Part shown: positions 25,481 through 34,683 of the stretch, piece by piece
Layout: each line of letters starts with the position of its first letter
Numbering within the stretch: position 1 is the stretch's first letter
Source: JAHFUA01 sp963733935
GTDB taxonomy: Bacteria > Acidobacteriota > Terriglobia > Terriglobales > Acidobacteriaceae
DNA: 64,000 nucleotides
Direction: 5' to 3'
NCBI GenBank assembly: GCA_963733935.1
Contig: CAVTEQ010000014.1
Coordinates: forward strand, 1-64,000
Translations under genes and position numbers: made by a program
Notes under the pieces: model-generated
Told to the model about the DNA's origin: nothing
Database searches by the model: none
The model's input: the letters and a program-made list of their open reading frames with translations, nothing else

Positions 25481-25608
25481 ATGACTGCTCAAAAAATTCA
25501 CCACAGAGGCGCGGAGACACGGAGGGAAATGTTTCCGGAACGGAATCATTGTTTCGGGACGCGGCGGCCCACCGTCAACTCCAGGCCCGTAGGGCCGATC
25601 GAAATTAG

Positions 25609-25767
25609 CCCAGCGCTTCCAGCGCTGGGTGGGAGTAGGAGATTGAACCAGTCCCGGCAGGGACGGCTGACATCGCGCTCAGCCGTCCCTTACGGGACTC
25701 GTGCTCTTCGTGAACGGAAACCCAGCGCTGAAGGCGCTGGGCTATTATCAACCGCCCCTTCGGGGCT
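25609..25767. repeat. Compound palindromic intergenic repeat
   Basis: The segment contains CCCAGCGC-TTCCA-GCGCTGGG (25609-25629), CCCAGCGC-TGAAG-GCGCTGGG (25721-25741), GCCCC-TTCG-GGGC (about 25754-25767) and an internal inverted pair GGGACGGCTGA / TCAGCCGTCCC. It has no coding potential. Such nested REP-like structures are typical of mobilised non-autonomous repeats. Confidence 0.65.
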
Positions 25768-26104
25768 GCTGAGACGATCTATGAGTTGAAACTTCATAAG
25801 CTGTGATCAACGAGGAATTCCTCTGGAAACACACGCCAACCGAGCGCACATCGGCGGGATGCGTGCGCAACGTTGGTTTTAGAGTCCTATGCGGTCTGAG
25901 ATGCGACTGCACTTCTGCCCTCCCTGTGCTTCGTCACATCGTCGGGCAAATCTCTTTGCCAGAGTCGGAGCAGGACGGGGATGATCAAACCAGGGGGAGG
26001 CCGAGGGCCGTGTGCAGCCACACAATAATCGCCGCTGTCCTGTGGCTCGGTGACCCCCGTCACGAATCCCTGTGAGGCGGACCTAGGGTGGCGGGCGCGC
26101 GGAC

Positions 26105-26134
26105 GAAAAAAGGGCCGGTCTTTCGACCGGCCCT
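26105..26134 (-). terminator. Rho-independent terminator of the Ig/OmpA gene
   Basis: The stem AGGGCCGGTC / GACCGGCCCT (26111-26120 and 26125-26134) has a TTTC loop and, on the minus strand, runs into at least six T residues (26105-26110 as A on plus). It lies 20 bases after the stop of the gene ending at 26154. Confidence 0.85.
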
Positions 26135-26153
26135 GGCTCGTCCGCCGTGAGTG

Positions 26154-27744
26154 TTATTGGCTCTTCTTCTTCATCGGCCGATGCATGGGCGCGGCGTGCC
26201 GGCCGTACGGAGCTTTGGTCGGCGGCGTCGTGACCACTTCGGTGCCCGGCTCATTGAAGGTGGCGCCGGCGGGCACGATCCAGATCTCCGCCTTCATCCC
26301 GCCACCGCTGCCGGTACGGGTTTCGATGCGGCTGGGATCGATGCCCTTCTCCTTGCTGAGGTACGCCTTGGCGTTGGCGGCGCGTTCCGCTGCCAGCCGC
26401 GTTGGCTTCATCTCCTTGGGATCAGCAAAGCCGACGATCACCGCGCGCGCATCCGCTTCGCGCTGCAACCGCAGGGCCACGTCGTCCAGGATGGCCTTGG
26501 CAGTGTTGTCCACGCGAGCGCTGTTGCGCTTGAAGGTGATCTCGTTCAGCTTGCTGGCCATGCGGCGGCGGTGGCGGCACCTCCACGTTCACCGAGGCAG
26601 TGGCGCGGGAACTGAGGCCGCGGCTATCGGTGCAGGTGGCGGATGCGGTTATCGGACCCGCCGAGGCGCCGGTGGTATCGAGCGTAGCGGTGTTGCCGCT
26701 GCCGCTGATGGAGCCGCCCGTAGCGGACCAGTTACTGATGCTGGCCGTCACCGGGTAGTCAGACGCGTTGTCCGGGCTGCTGCAACTGCAAGTGATGGTC
26801 GCAGGAGTTCCCGCCCGCAGCGTAGACGGGCTGGCGGAGCAGGACATCCGCGGCGGGTTCTTGGGCCGCTCCTTGATGGTGAAGCTGGCCTGGCAGCTCG
26901 CTTGGCCCTTCTTGCCGTCGCTGATGGTAGTACCCGCGGTGTAGCTTCCCGGACTCATGCCCGTAGTGTCGACGCTGACGCTCGCATCCTTGCCGCTGAT
27001 CTTCCCTCCGCTCGCCGTCCAGTTATAGCTGAGCGTGCGCTTGGGATTGAAGTTCATGGCGTTGGCGCTGACGGAGACGGGCTGCCCGGCGTAGACCTCG
27101 CTGGGATTCGCGCTGCAACTTGCGCCCGGAGGCGGTCCCGGAGGCGCCACGCCGAGCAGGATGTTGACGCCGGCGCGATAGCGGATGCTGTTGAAGCTGA
27201 AATCGTCGCCACCGAAGGTGTGCTTGGAATGTATGTAGTCCACCTGCCCCAGCCGGATATCGATATGGCGGGAGACGTGGGCGTCCAGGCCTCCGCCGAC
27301 GGCCTCAGCGAAGGCGTTGTCTGAGGAAATGCCCGAGTCCGGAAACGCCAGGCGGTGCAACCCGAAGAGTCCTTCGGCAAAGGGCGTGAAGTGCTCGGTG
27401 CGGAACTCGACGTGGGGTCCGAACATGATAGTCCCGAGGTGGACCTTGCCGCTAAGATTCGGGTCATTGAAGGTCTTGTAATGCCCGCCGAAATCGGCGG
27501 TGAGGCCGAAGTGTCGCGCAAAATTGAAGGTGGCGGCGGCGCCCCAGCCGCCGGGAACGTTATCCACGTTCGCGTTAACGCCGTCCACGTTGAGGCCGGG
27601 ATGCAAGAAGGCGTATCCGCCAAAAATCTCGGCTTTGGGTTGAGGATTGTCTTGCGCCTGCGCCGTCGTGCAGATGGCAACCGCACCTACAACGATTGCC
27701 AGCAACAGCACGCGGTGGGAGTATGCCTTACTGCGAAGGGACAT
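26154..27744 (-). CDS. Outer-membrane beta-barrel / Ig-like / OmpA-like envelope protein, frameshifted before the OmpA domain
   Basis: ATG 27744 follows GGGGAGG and starts a signal peptide. An eight-strand-type barrel follows (about residues 30-200, AEIFGGYAFLHPG to YRAGVNILLG), then two Ig-like PKD-style repeats with paired cysteines (SCSANPSEV... and MSCSASPST...) and a Pro run. The last part is in another frame: MASKLNEITFKRNSARVDN up to the stop at 26154 is an OmpA-like peptidoglycan-binding domain closely matching the lipoprotein at 32741. One base removed near 26562 joins them as VPPPPPMASKLNEI; total length is 3n+1. The gene probably ties the outer membrane to peptidoglycan. Sequencing error or recent mutation is possible. 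Confidence 0.75.
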
Positions 27745-27881
27745 GATCTTACCTCCCCGAGTTTTAGTACCTAATGAACAACTCAAAGACTGCGGGCGGA
27801 CAGATCGGAGAGATACGCTCCGACCAATCGCAAATTGTACACGCGAATGGCCGGAGCGAAAAGTCAAGTTAAATTTGGAGG

Positions 27882-28856
27882 TTACTGATTAGCTACGCGC
27901 AGCAGCATCCGCGTGCCGCTATCGAGTTTGACGGTCTTGCCGGTGGAAGTGATTAGAGAGCCTTGTGTGGCGCTGGTGGCCTGACTCGCCAGTTGCATGC
28001 CTCCGAGGCCGATCACGCCGGTTGACTGAGAAGTCAACTGACCGGTAGCGCTGAGCGCGCCGCCGGCATGGCTCGTGGTCGAGCCGGCAACGCTGCTGCT
28101 GGTATTGACCACACTGCCAGCCGTGCGCCCTACATCACTGGTTGCGCCGCCGGCCACGCCCGCGGTCGCTCCCACCGTGGAGCCCACACCGCCGAGCGCG
28201 GCGCCGCCGCTGCGTCCGCCACCGCCACCCATTGGGGCGCCGACAGGCTCCGCGGTCGCAAGGTTGGCTGCGGTGTTGGTCTGCGCCGCGGCCAGCGCCT
28301 GGATTACCACGTTCATCGGCACCTGCTGGCCATTCTTCAGCACCGCGTGGTCAAAAGCGATCCCCAGAGCGGAGTGCGCGCTGGCATCACCTTTTTCTTT
28401 TGCTTTGGCTTCGGTCACATGCCCAACCAATTTGCTGTTCTTGGGAATCACGACCTTGCCGCTGGACTTCACGTCCTGCGCCAGCTTCGCCGAGACTTCG
28501 TCGCCGGCCTTGGCATGGCCCGAGTCCACGCTCTTGGTGAGCACGGCATTCATGGTGGTTCCGCTGGCCAGGTTGGCGGTGGCGTTGCCCGCATTGGCGG
28601 ATGTGGAGCTTCCCGCCGCTCCGGCGGCCGACGCGCTGCCCTGCGTGCTCTTCGACTGGCTGCTCTGGCTGTGGCTCAGGTTCGAGCTCTGGGACACATT
28701 GGCGGACGAGTTGGAATTGGCTTGCGCCCCGCTGGCGGAAACCGAGGTCTGGCTGGAGCCGGATACCGATGTCTGCGAATTCGCTGAGGTCTGCGCGGCT
28801 GCGGTGCACATCACACCTGCCGATACGAGCGCTACTACCAAGAGCTTGCTGTTCAT
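27882..28856 (-). CDS. Secreted low-complexity Ser/Gln/Ala-rich protein with a VirB10/TrbI-like core
   Basis: The 324-residue protein has a signal peptide (to about AAAQ, residue 22), then a Ser/Gln/Asn-rich stretch (residues 23-95). A compact central domain follows: SGTTMNAVLTKSVDSGHAKAGDEVSAKLAQDV...VVIPKNSKLVGHVTEAK, the pattern also seen in TrbI/VirB10 and related periplasmic modules. The C-terminal half is Gly/Ala/Ser-rich, ending SGTRMLLRVANQ. Such proteins are frequent in Acidobacteriota, and their role is not established. It is upstream of, and co-directional with, the Ig/OmpA gene but separated by about 137 bases. Confidence 0.6.
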   Translation of the reverse strand: MNSKLLVVALVSAGVMCTAAAQTSANSQTSVSGSSQTSVSASGAQANSNSSANVSQSSNLSHSQSSQSKSTQGSASAAGAAGSSTSANAGNATANLASGTTMNAVLTKSVDSGHAKAGDEVSAKLAQDVKSSGKVVIPKNSKLVGHVTEAKAKEKGDASAHSALGIAFDHAVLKNGQQVPMNVVIQALAAAQTNTAANLATAEPVGAPMGGGGGRSGGAALGGVGSTVGATAGVAGGATSDVGRTAGSVVNTSSSVAGSTTSHAGGALSATGQLTSQSTGVIGLGGMQLASQATSATQGSLITSTGKTVKLDSGTRMLLRVANQ

Positions 28857-29163
28857 ATCCCTCCTCTTGTATATCCCGAGAAATGGCCCTTGCGTGTGGT
28901 AGGGGCTGTGGCGAAGTGACGTTGGGCTATTCTGATGCAGCTTCCTCGGGGAGGAAATGTGTACTTAGGCGCTGACCGCATTACGAAGGTACTAGCGCGC
29001 CGGGTGACCCCGCCGGACGGAAAGGGCCCAGGAATTGAAGAGCACAAATGACCATCCATCGGCGCTTCGCATCATATATAAAGGCAGTATCTGTAAGATG
29101 TCTCTCCGGCCCCTACCGGCTTGCCGGATCTGTGTCTGCCTTCGATAATTGGGTCCACCCTCA
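28857..29163. other. Divergent intergenic region upstream of the NtrC-type regulator
   Basis: This 307-base interval separates the minus-strand secreted protein from the plus-strand regulator. It is A/T-richer around 29070-29100 (CATATATAAAGG), which could contain a promoter for the regulator. I see no convincing sigma-54 -24/-12 pair, gene, or structured RNA. Confidence 0.4.
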
Positions 29164-30561
29164 ATGAGCCAGGAAAAGATTCTCATCGTCGATGACGAAG
29201 AAAACGAACGCACCGGCCTCGCGGAGCTGATTGCCGCCTGGGGCTATCGCACCGAGACCGCTTGCGATGGTCTGGAGGGGCTGGAGAAGGCCGCGGCCTG
29301 GGGGCCCGACCTGATCATTACCGATCTGAAGATGCCGCGCCTCGATGGCATGGGCTTGCTCGAACAACTGGCCGAGCAGCCGCAGACCGTCGCCGTGATT
29401 CTGCTAACCGCGCAAGGCAGCGTGGACTCGGCTGTGCAGGCCATGAAGCTGGGCGCCTACGATTACATCCAGAAGCCGGTGGACGTGCAGCGCCTGCGCA
29501 ATATTCTGCAAAACGCCTCGCGGCTGCGGGAAACATCGGTTGAACTGGAGGTCACGCGCCGCAAGCTGCGCGACACCGGCGTATTTGGGTCGCTGGTGGG
29601 CGCTTCCAAGAAGATGCAGGAGATCTTCCGGCTGGTCGATCTGGTGGCGCCCTCCACCGCCTCGGTGCTGATCACGGGCGAAAGCGGCACCGGCAAAGAG
29701 CTGGTGGCGCGCACCATCCACGATCTCAGCCCGCGCAAAGGGAAACCTTTTGTCGCCATCAACTGTTCCGCCATCCCGGAAACCCTGATTGAAAGTGAAA
29801 TCTTCGGTCACGAGAAGGGCGCGTTCACCGGAGCGCTCGAGCGCCGCGCCGGCTGCTTTGAGCTGGCCGAGGAAGGCACGCTGCTGCTGGATGAAATCGG
29901 CGAGATGCCTGTCGCCACGCAGGCCAAGCTGCTGCGCGTGCTGGAAGACCGCAAGCTGCGCCGGCTGGGCAGCAAGATGGAGACCGAAGTGGACGTGCGC
30001 GTGCTCGCCGCCACCAACAAGGTCCCGGAAGAGGCCGTGGCCAATGGCCAACTGCGCAACGACCTCTATTACCGGCTGAACGTCTTCAACATTCACATGC
30101 CGCCGCTGCGCGATCACAGGGAAGACGTTCCGCAACTGGTCGAGACGCTGCTGGCGGACGTCAACCGCAAGCATCAGCGGCACATCACCAGCGTGTCCGA
30201 CCCGGTGATGACCCTGTTCCACAATTACGCCTGGCCGGGCAACGTGCGCGAGATGCGCAACACGCTGGAGCGCGCCGTGATTGTCTGCGAAAGCTCGACC
30301 ATCGAGATAAAGCACCTGCCTCCGGCCTTTGGCAGCGTCACGCCGCGGCCGGCGGTGCAGGAAGCCAACGCCGTCCGCCTGGGAGTGGGCACCACGGTGG
30401 AAGAGGCGGAGAAGCTGCTGATCCTCAAGACTCTCGAGGCCACCAACAACAACAAGACGCGCGCGGCCGAGATTCTAGGCATCAGCCTGAAGACGCTGCA
30501 TAATAAGCTGAAGGAATACGGATCGATGGAAACCGCGGCAGAGACGGGCGGGATTGGGTGA
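29164..30561 (+). CDS. Sigma-54-dependent response regulator (NtrC family)
   Basis: The 465-residue protein has an N-terminal receiver with Asp10-Asp11 and phospho-acceptor Asp54. Its AAA+ domain shows GESGTGKE (Walker A), the sigma-54 contact loop GAFTGA, and LLLDEIGEM (Walker B). A C-terminal Fis-type helix-turn-helix follows (NNKTRAAEILGISLKTLHNKLKEYG). It activates sigma-54 promoters when phosphorylated. Its cognate kinase is almost certainly the next gene (30624), with which it shares an operon across a repeat-filled junction. Target genes cannot be read from the window. Confidence 0.95.
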   Translation: MSQEKILIVDDEENERTGLAELIAAWGYRTETACDGLEGLEKAAAWGPDLIITDLKMPRLDGMGLLEQLAEQPQTVAVILLTAQGSVDSAVQAMKLGAYDYIQKPVDVQRLRNILQNASRLRETSVELEVTRRKLRDTGVFGSLVGASKKMQEIFRLVDLVAPSTASVLITGESGTGKELVARTIHDLSPRKGKPFVAINCSAIPETLIESEIFGHEKGAFTGALERRAGCFELAEEGTLLLDEIGEMPVATQAKLLRVLEDRKLRRLGSKMETEVDVRVLAATNKVPEEAVANGQLRNDLYYRLNVFNIHMPPLRDHREDVPQLVETLLADVNRKHQRHITSVSDPVMTLFHNYAWPGNVREMRNTLERAVIVCESSTIEIKHLPPAFGSVTPRPAVQEANAVRLGVGTTVEEAEKLLILKTLEATNNNKTRAAEILGISLKTLHNKLKEYGSMETAAETGGIG

Positions 30562-30622
30562 TTTGGTAATTGGGTAATTGGGTAATTTACCCAATTACGC
30601 AATTACCCACTTACCCAATTGC
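30551..30622. repeat. Inverted GGTAATTGGGTAA repeat between the regulator and kinase genes
   Basis: Three forward GGTAATTGGGTAA-like units are followed directly by complementary units (TTACCCAATTACGCAATTACCC), giving a potential long hairpin. It starts at the end of the regulator reading frame and ends one base before the kinase start at 30624. It may tune translation of the kinase or message stability. Confidence 0.65.
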
Positions 30623-30623
30623 C

Positions 30624-32501
30624 ATGCGGGTTCGCCTTAAAACCAAACTCGTGCTCGCCATCAGCGGGATGGTTGTGGCCATCGTGGCCACCTTCTCGAC
30701 GATCTACATCTCGCGCACGGTGCGGCAGGCACTCAACGACGCCTATGAAGGCGCCAACTTCGTCGGGCACCAGGTCTTCCAACTCACGCGCGACGCTCTG
30801 CAGGCCGGCTTCACCGACACCCAGATCGACCTGAACAATCCAGACGCCGTGCGCCAGGTAGAGGAAGATGCACTGCAGAGCGATCGCGGGTTGAGCTCGC
30901 TGCTGCAATCCGTGATCGGCTACTCGCCCACGATCTACGACGTATCCATCGTGGATGCCGACGGCCGCGCGCTGCTGCACACCGACGCCGATCAGATCGG
31001 CAAGACCATTCCACAGCGCGAAGAGCTGCGGGCGGTGGTCAACGGCACTTTCCGGCAGCAGATGGAGGTAGTCTTCGGCGGGCCGCGGGTCTACGAGCTG
31101 CGCATCCCGTTGCAGCGCGACAAGAAGCCCTTCGGGACCATCCGCATCGGCATCTCCACCACCTTTCTTAAAGAGGCGCTGCGGCAGCAGCTTCGCACCT
31201 CCATCGTGTTCTCGCTGCTGGCCATCGTGGTATCGCTGGCGCTGGCCGCCAGCCTTTCGAACCTGGCGCTGAAGCCGCTGGAAGCCATCAATCTCCGCCT
31301 CGACTTATTGACTGCCGGCCAGGAGCCGAGCACCAAGGAGCGGCAGCGCAGCGACGAATACGGCGTGGTCACCACCAAGATCGATCGCCTGGGCCGGCAG
31401 ATGCGCGACGTCAAGGAGGTCTTCTCCGCCTTGAAGGAGAACCTCGACCAGATCATGGCCAATCTGGAGGACGGCGTGATGCTGTTCACTCGCGATTGGC
31501 GGGCGGTGCTGGTCAGCGCCTCGGTGGAGGGGTTCATCGGCAAGCCGCGAAGAGAGATGCTGGGAAACAGCGTCAGCGAGATCTTCGGCGACGAGACTCG
31601 CCTGGGCCGGCTGGTGCTGAGCTGCTTCGAGCGCCACCAGCCGCTTTCCGGCCGCGAGGTGGAGACCGAAAGCGGCGCCTGCGTGCAGGTCTCGCTGGAC
31701 TTCATCGAGGAGCGGGGCGAGCGCATTGGAGCGCTGCTCACCCTGCGCGACACCGAGTCGGTGCGCCGCATCGAGGACGAAATCGAGCTCTCGCGCCGCC
31801 TGGCCGCCATCGGCCGCCTGACCTCGGGCGTGGCCCACGAGGTCAAGAATCCCATCAACGCCATCGTGGTCCATCTGGAAGTGCTGCGGCAGAAGCTGCA
31901 ACAGGTCGACCCGGACACCCGCCGCCACCTCGACGTGATCGGCAGCGAAATCCAGCGGCTGGACCGCGTGGTGCAGACGCTGGTGGATTTCACGCGGCCG
32001 GTGGAGCTGCGCCTGGCGGACCTCGATCTGCGGCGCCTGGTGGACGAAGTGGTGGTGCTCGCCCAGCCCGACGCCGAACGCCACGGCGTCAGCATCGTGC
32101 GCGATTTCTCCGGCGAGAACCTGCCGGTCAAGGTGGATGCCGACCTGGTGAAGCAGGCGGTGCTCAACATCGTGCTCAACGGCGTGCAAGCCATGCCGCA
32201 GGGCGGCGAGTTGACGCTGGCCGGCAGCCGCAGCGACGAGGAAGCCCAACTCGAAGTGCGCGATCACGGCCCCGGCATTCCCGACGAACTTCGCGACAAG
32301 ATCTTCAACCTTTATTTCACCACCAAGAAGAATGGCAGTGGCATCGGGCTGGCCATGGCCTATCGCGTGATGCAATTGCACAACGGCTCGGTGGAGTATG
32401 AATCCCAGGAAGGCCAAGGCGCCACCTTCCGGCTGCGCTTGCCGCTCGCTACCGCGGAGATGGAAACACACCAGGAGATTGCAGTTCGTCCCATGATCTA
32501 G
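30624..32501 (+). CDS. Membrane-bound PAS sensor histidine kinase, partner of the NtrC-type regulator
   Basis: The 625-residue protein has an N-terminal membrane helix (VLAISGMVVAIVATFSTIYI), a periplasmic sensor of about 150 residues (PAS/Cache-like: VSIVDADGRALLHTDADQIG), a second helix (VFSLLAIVVSLALAASL) and a HAMP-like linker. A cytoplasmic PAS domain (LDQIMANLEDGVMLF) precedes HisKA, with the phospho-His in SGVAHEVKNPINAI, and HATPase_c (IVLNGVQAMPQGG, DHGPGIP, GSGIGLAMAYRV). This is the NtrB/AtoS-like arrangement for sigma-54 regulators. ATG 30624 was chosen because upstream codons are repeat sequence. Confidence 0.92.
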   Translation: MRVRLKTKLVLAISGMVVAIVATFSTIYISRTVRQALNDAYEGANFVGHQVFQLTRDALQAGFTDTQIDLNNPDAVRQVEEDALQSDRGLSSLLQSVIGYSPTIYDVSIVDADGRALLHTDADQIGKTIPQREELRAVVNGTFRQQMEVVFGGPRVYELRIPLQRDKKPFGTIRIGISTTFLKEALRQQLRTSIVFSLLAIVVSLALAASLSNLALKPLEAINLRLDLLTAGQEPSTKERQRSDEYGVVTTKIDRLGRQMRDVKEVFSALKENLDQIMANLEDGVMLFTRDWRAVLVSASVEGFIGKPRREMLGNSVSEIFGDETRLGRLVLSCFERHQPLSGREVETESGACVQVSLDFIEERGERIGALLTLRDTESVRRIEDEIELSRRLAAIGRLTSGVAHEVKNPINAIVVHLEVLRQKLQQVDPDTRRHLDVIGSEIQRLDRVVQTLVDFTRPVELRLADLDLRRLVDEVVVLAQPDAERHGVSIVRDFSGENLPVKVDADLVKQAVLNIVLNGVQAMPQGGELTLAGSRSDEEAQLEVRDHGPGIPDELRDKIFNLYFTTKKNGSGIGLAMAYRVMQLHNGSVEYESQEGQGATFRLRLPLATAEMETHQEIAVRPMI

Positions 32502-32505
32502 CAGG

Positions 32506-32647
32506 CTGCGGAAAAACTCCAGGTGGTGCTTGTTTTGAAGGGGCGCGGCTTCACCCGCGCCGTAAGAGTCTTTTATTTTTGTCATTCCGAGGGGCTTCAG
32601 CCCCGAGGAATCTTGATCTTGTTCCACTGACGTGAGTTTTTCCGCAG
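32506..32647. mobile_element. MITE-like element with 14-bp perfect terminal inverted repeats
   Basis: CTGCGGAAAAACTC (32506-32519) and GAGTTTTTCCGCAG (32634-32647) are exact inverted repeats bounding a 142-base segment without coding potential. Inside are hairpins of the dispersed palindrome families seen elsewhere here (GAAGGGGCGCGGCTTCACCC near 32538 and GGGGCTTCAGCCCC near 32591). It begins five bases after the kinase stop. The structure suggests a non-autonomous transposable element or a large REP unit. No transposase is in the window. Confidence 0.6.
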
Positions 32648-32740
32648 GCTTGGAGAATGGCTGGGCGTGCGGAACTTGGCCACCGAGGTCGAAATCCCGC
32701 ACTGGCGAGCACGGGCGGGAAGCGGTAAGCTAGAGGATAG

Positions 32741-33661
32741 ATGAAGCACCAGCTATCATTCATTGGGATCGCCGCGCTCGTAGTGTCGCTCTCCGGCTGT
32801 CCTTTCAAGAAGCATCAGCCGCCGGTGCCGCAGCAAGGACAAGCGCCCACTGTCCAGCCTGAGCCCGTGCCTCCGCCGCCGGCCCCGGCATCGGTGGAAA
32901 CTCAGCCTCCGCCGCCGCCGCAGGCCATCAAGCTGAGCGAGGTTGCCGCCAAGCACAACAGCGCCCGCCTCGACAGCTCCGCCAAGACCGCACTCGACGA
33001 GGTAGCCAAGCGGCTCGAACGGGAACCCGATTCGCGCGCCGTGATCGTCGGCTTCGCCGAGCCCAGGGAGTTGAAATCCGCGAACCTGGCGGCGCAGCGC
33101 GCGGCCAGCGCCAAGGAGTATCTGGCGAAGGATAAGGGCATCGATTCCAGCCGCATTGAAACCCGCACCAGCAGCACGAGCGGGATGAAAGCCGAAACCT
33201 GGATCGTACCCAGCGGCGCCAGCTTCAGCGAACCCGATACGGAAGTGGTCAGCGTGCCTGTGACCAAAACTCCTTCCCCTCCGCACGCTCCCGCTGCGGC
33301 CCCCAGCCAGAGCCAGCAAAGCCAGGCGGCGGCCGCGCCTACTCCGCCGCCCACCAAGACCAGCAAGCTGATCATTGAGGAAGGCAACAGCCCCAACTCG
33401 CAGGGGCAGCTTGCCGCCGGGGTGGGACTGAGCGACTCTTCTGCTCGCGCCAAGCAGACCACCGAGCAACTTCTGCAGGCGGCGCAGGGCAACTTGAACG
33501 GCATCAACCGTCCGCTCAGCCCCGAGGAGCAGGCCATGGTGTCGCAGATCAAGGACTACATGACGCAAGCGCACAAGGCCACCGAGGACTCCGATACCGT
33601 GCGCGCCCACAACCTCGCGCTCAAAGCCTATTTGCTCTCCGACGAGCTGGTAAAGCACTAG
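32741..33661 (+). CDS. Lipoprotein with a divergent OmpA-like domain
   Basis: The 306-residue protein has a lipobox (VSLSGC, Cys at about 20), a Pro/Gln-rich linker, then an OmpA-like domain (about residues 65-165: HNSARLDSSAKTALDEVAKRL, GFAEPRELKSANLAAQRAASAKEYLAKDKGI) ending ETWIVPSGASF. The domain is strongly similar to the end of the protein at 26154-27744. The usual Asp in the peptidoglycan-contact loop reads Glu here. The C-terminal half, after a Pro/Gln/Ala stretch, ends in a helical TPR-like segment (QIKDYMTQAHKATEDSDTVRAHNLALKAYLLSDEL). It is probably an outer-membrane lipoprotein bound to peptidoglycan. Confidence 0.75.
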   Translation: MKHQLSFIGIAALVVSLSGCPFKKHQPPVPQQGQAPTVQPEPVPPPPAPASVETQPPPPPQAIKLSEVAAKHNSARLDSSAKTALDEVAKRLEREPDSRAVIVGFAEPRELKSANLAAQRAASAKEYLAKDKGIDSSRIETRTSSTSGMKAETWIVPSGASFSEPDTEVVSVPVTKTPSPPHAPAAAPSQSQQSQAAAAPTPPPTKTSKLIIEEGNSPNSQGQLAAGVGLSDSSARAKQTTEQLLQAAQGNLNGINRPLSPEEQAMVSQIKDYMTQAHKATEDSDTVRAHNLALKAYLLSDELVKH

Positions 33662-33783
33662 TCGCGGAGAGGTCTGGTCGGACAAGATCCCGCGGTGAAA
33701 ACTTGTGAAGGGACACGACTGCGGTCTTGCCGCACACCGCGCACAGCGAGGAGATGTGTCACAATCTGGCCCCAGGAGGCACC

Positions 33784-34626
33784 GTGGCGCACCCATCGCG
33801 CAGCATCGACCTGACGCAGGTCTCGGAATGGGAATCCGGCAATCTGCGCCGCTTCCAGGACTATCTCGTCGCCGAGGAGCCGCTGGAGATCCGCATGGGC
33901 GGCGCGCCCCTCACCGTCACCATGCGCACTCCCGGACACGACCTCGAGCTTGCGGCCGGCTTCCTGTTCACTGAAGGACTCATCCAGAAGCGTGAGCAGA
34001 TTGCCTCGCTCAGCGAGGAATCGGCGGCAAAGCCAGAAGCCCGCGGCAACCTCGTCCAGGTGGAGCTTACCGGGGCGGAGTTCGAGCGCGAGCACATGCA
34101 GCGCAACTTCTTCGTGGCCTCGAGTTGCGGGATCTGCGGCAAGGCTTCGATTGACGCCATCCGCGTGCGCGGCGTCTCGCCTCCCAATCCAGAGTTCCGG
34201 TTCGATCCCGAGTTGCTGTGCACGTTGCCGGATAAGCTGCGCGCCGCCCAGACGATCTTTGGGAGAACTGGAGGATTGCACGCCGCCGGCCTGTTCAGCG
34301 CGGAAGGCGAGCTGATCGCGGTGCGCGAAGACGTCGGACGGCACAACGCCGTCGACAAAATCGCAGGCTGGGCGCTGCTCAACCGCACACTACCGCTCGC
34401 CAATCACGCGCTCGTGGTAAGCGGGCGCGGCGGCTTCGAGATCATCCAAAAAGCGCTGGTGGCCGGAATCCCGCTGCTGGCGTCGGTCTCGGCGCCTTCC
34501 GGACTGGCGGTGCGGCTGGCGCGCGAGCTGGGGCTCACGCTGGTCGGCTTTCTGCGCGGGCGGCGCTTCCTTATCTATTCCGGGGAACAGCGGCTGGCGC
34601 CTGCGAATCCGCAGTCGGCCTTGTGA
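33784..34626 (+). CDS. fdhD: Formate dehydrogenase accessory sulfurtransferase FdhD
   Basis: The 280-residue protein carries EEPLEIRMGG, the N-terminal TMRTPGHDLELAAGFLFTEGLI, the essential SSCGICGKASI cysteine pair, GGLHAAGLF, and REDVGRHNAVDKIAGWAL with SGRGGFEII. FdhD transfers sulfur from IscS-type desulfurases to the molybdenum cofactor of formate dehydrogenases. GTG 33784 is preceded by CAGGAGG at good spacing; in-frame TTG 33727 and ATG 33754 are less likely. No formate dehydrogenase gene is in the window, so its client is elsewhere. Confidence 0.93.
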   Translation: MAHPSRSIDLTQVSEWESGNLRRFQDYLVAEEPLEIRMGGAPLTVTMRTPGHDLELAAGFLFTEGLIQKREQIASLSEESAAKPEARGNLVQVELTGAEFEREHMQRNFFVASSCGICGKASIDAIRVRGVSPPNPEFRFDPELLCTLPDKLRAAQTIFGRTGGLHAAGLFSAEGELIAVREDVGRHNAVDKIAGWALLNRTLPLANHALVVSGRGGFEIIQKALVAGIPLLASVSAPSGLAVRLARELGLTLVGFLRGRRFLIYSGEQRLAPANPQSAL

Positions 34627-34683
34627 AAAGACCAGCAAGCATAAGGCGCTCATCCTTCATCTAACCTTGAAGGGGGTTCAAAC

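Larger units (their letters stand above)
25087..26104. other. One-kilobase gene-free, repeat-rich interval
   Basis: No convincing gene is seen here. From left to right it holds a perfect 14-base palindrome at 25201-25214, a repeated AAAGGACTTA motif (about 25241-25250 and 25269-25279), a bidirectional terminator-like hairpin at 25456-25480, a CACAGAGGCGCGGAGACACGG repeat near 25501-25521, and a compound palindromic repeat at 25609-25767. The part before the hairpin (25087-25480) could be an untranslated RNA gene, but no known family is recognised. Confidence 0.5.

Noticed and set aside
31305..32702. A 465-residue open frame opposite the sensor kinase
   Set aside because: Antisense shadow of an intact kinase; no recognisable domain and biased composition.
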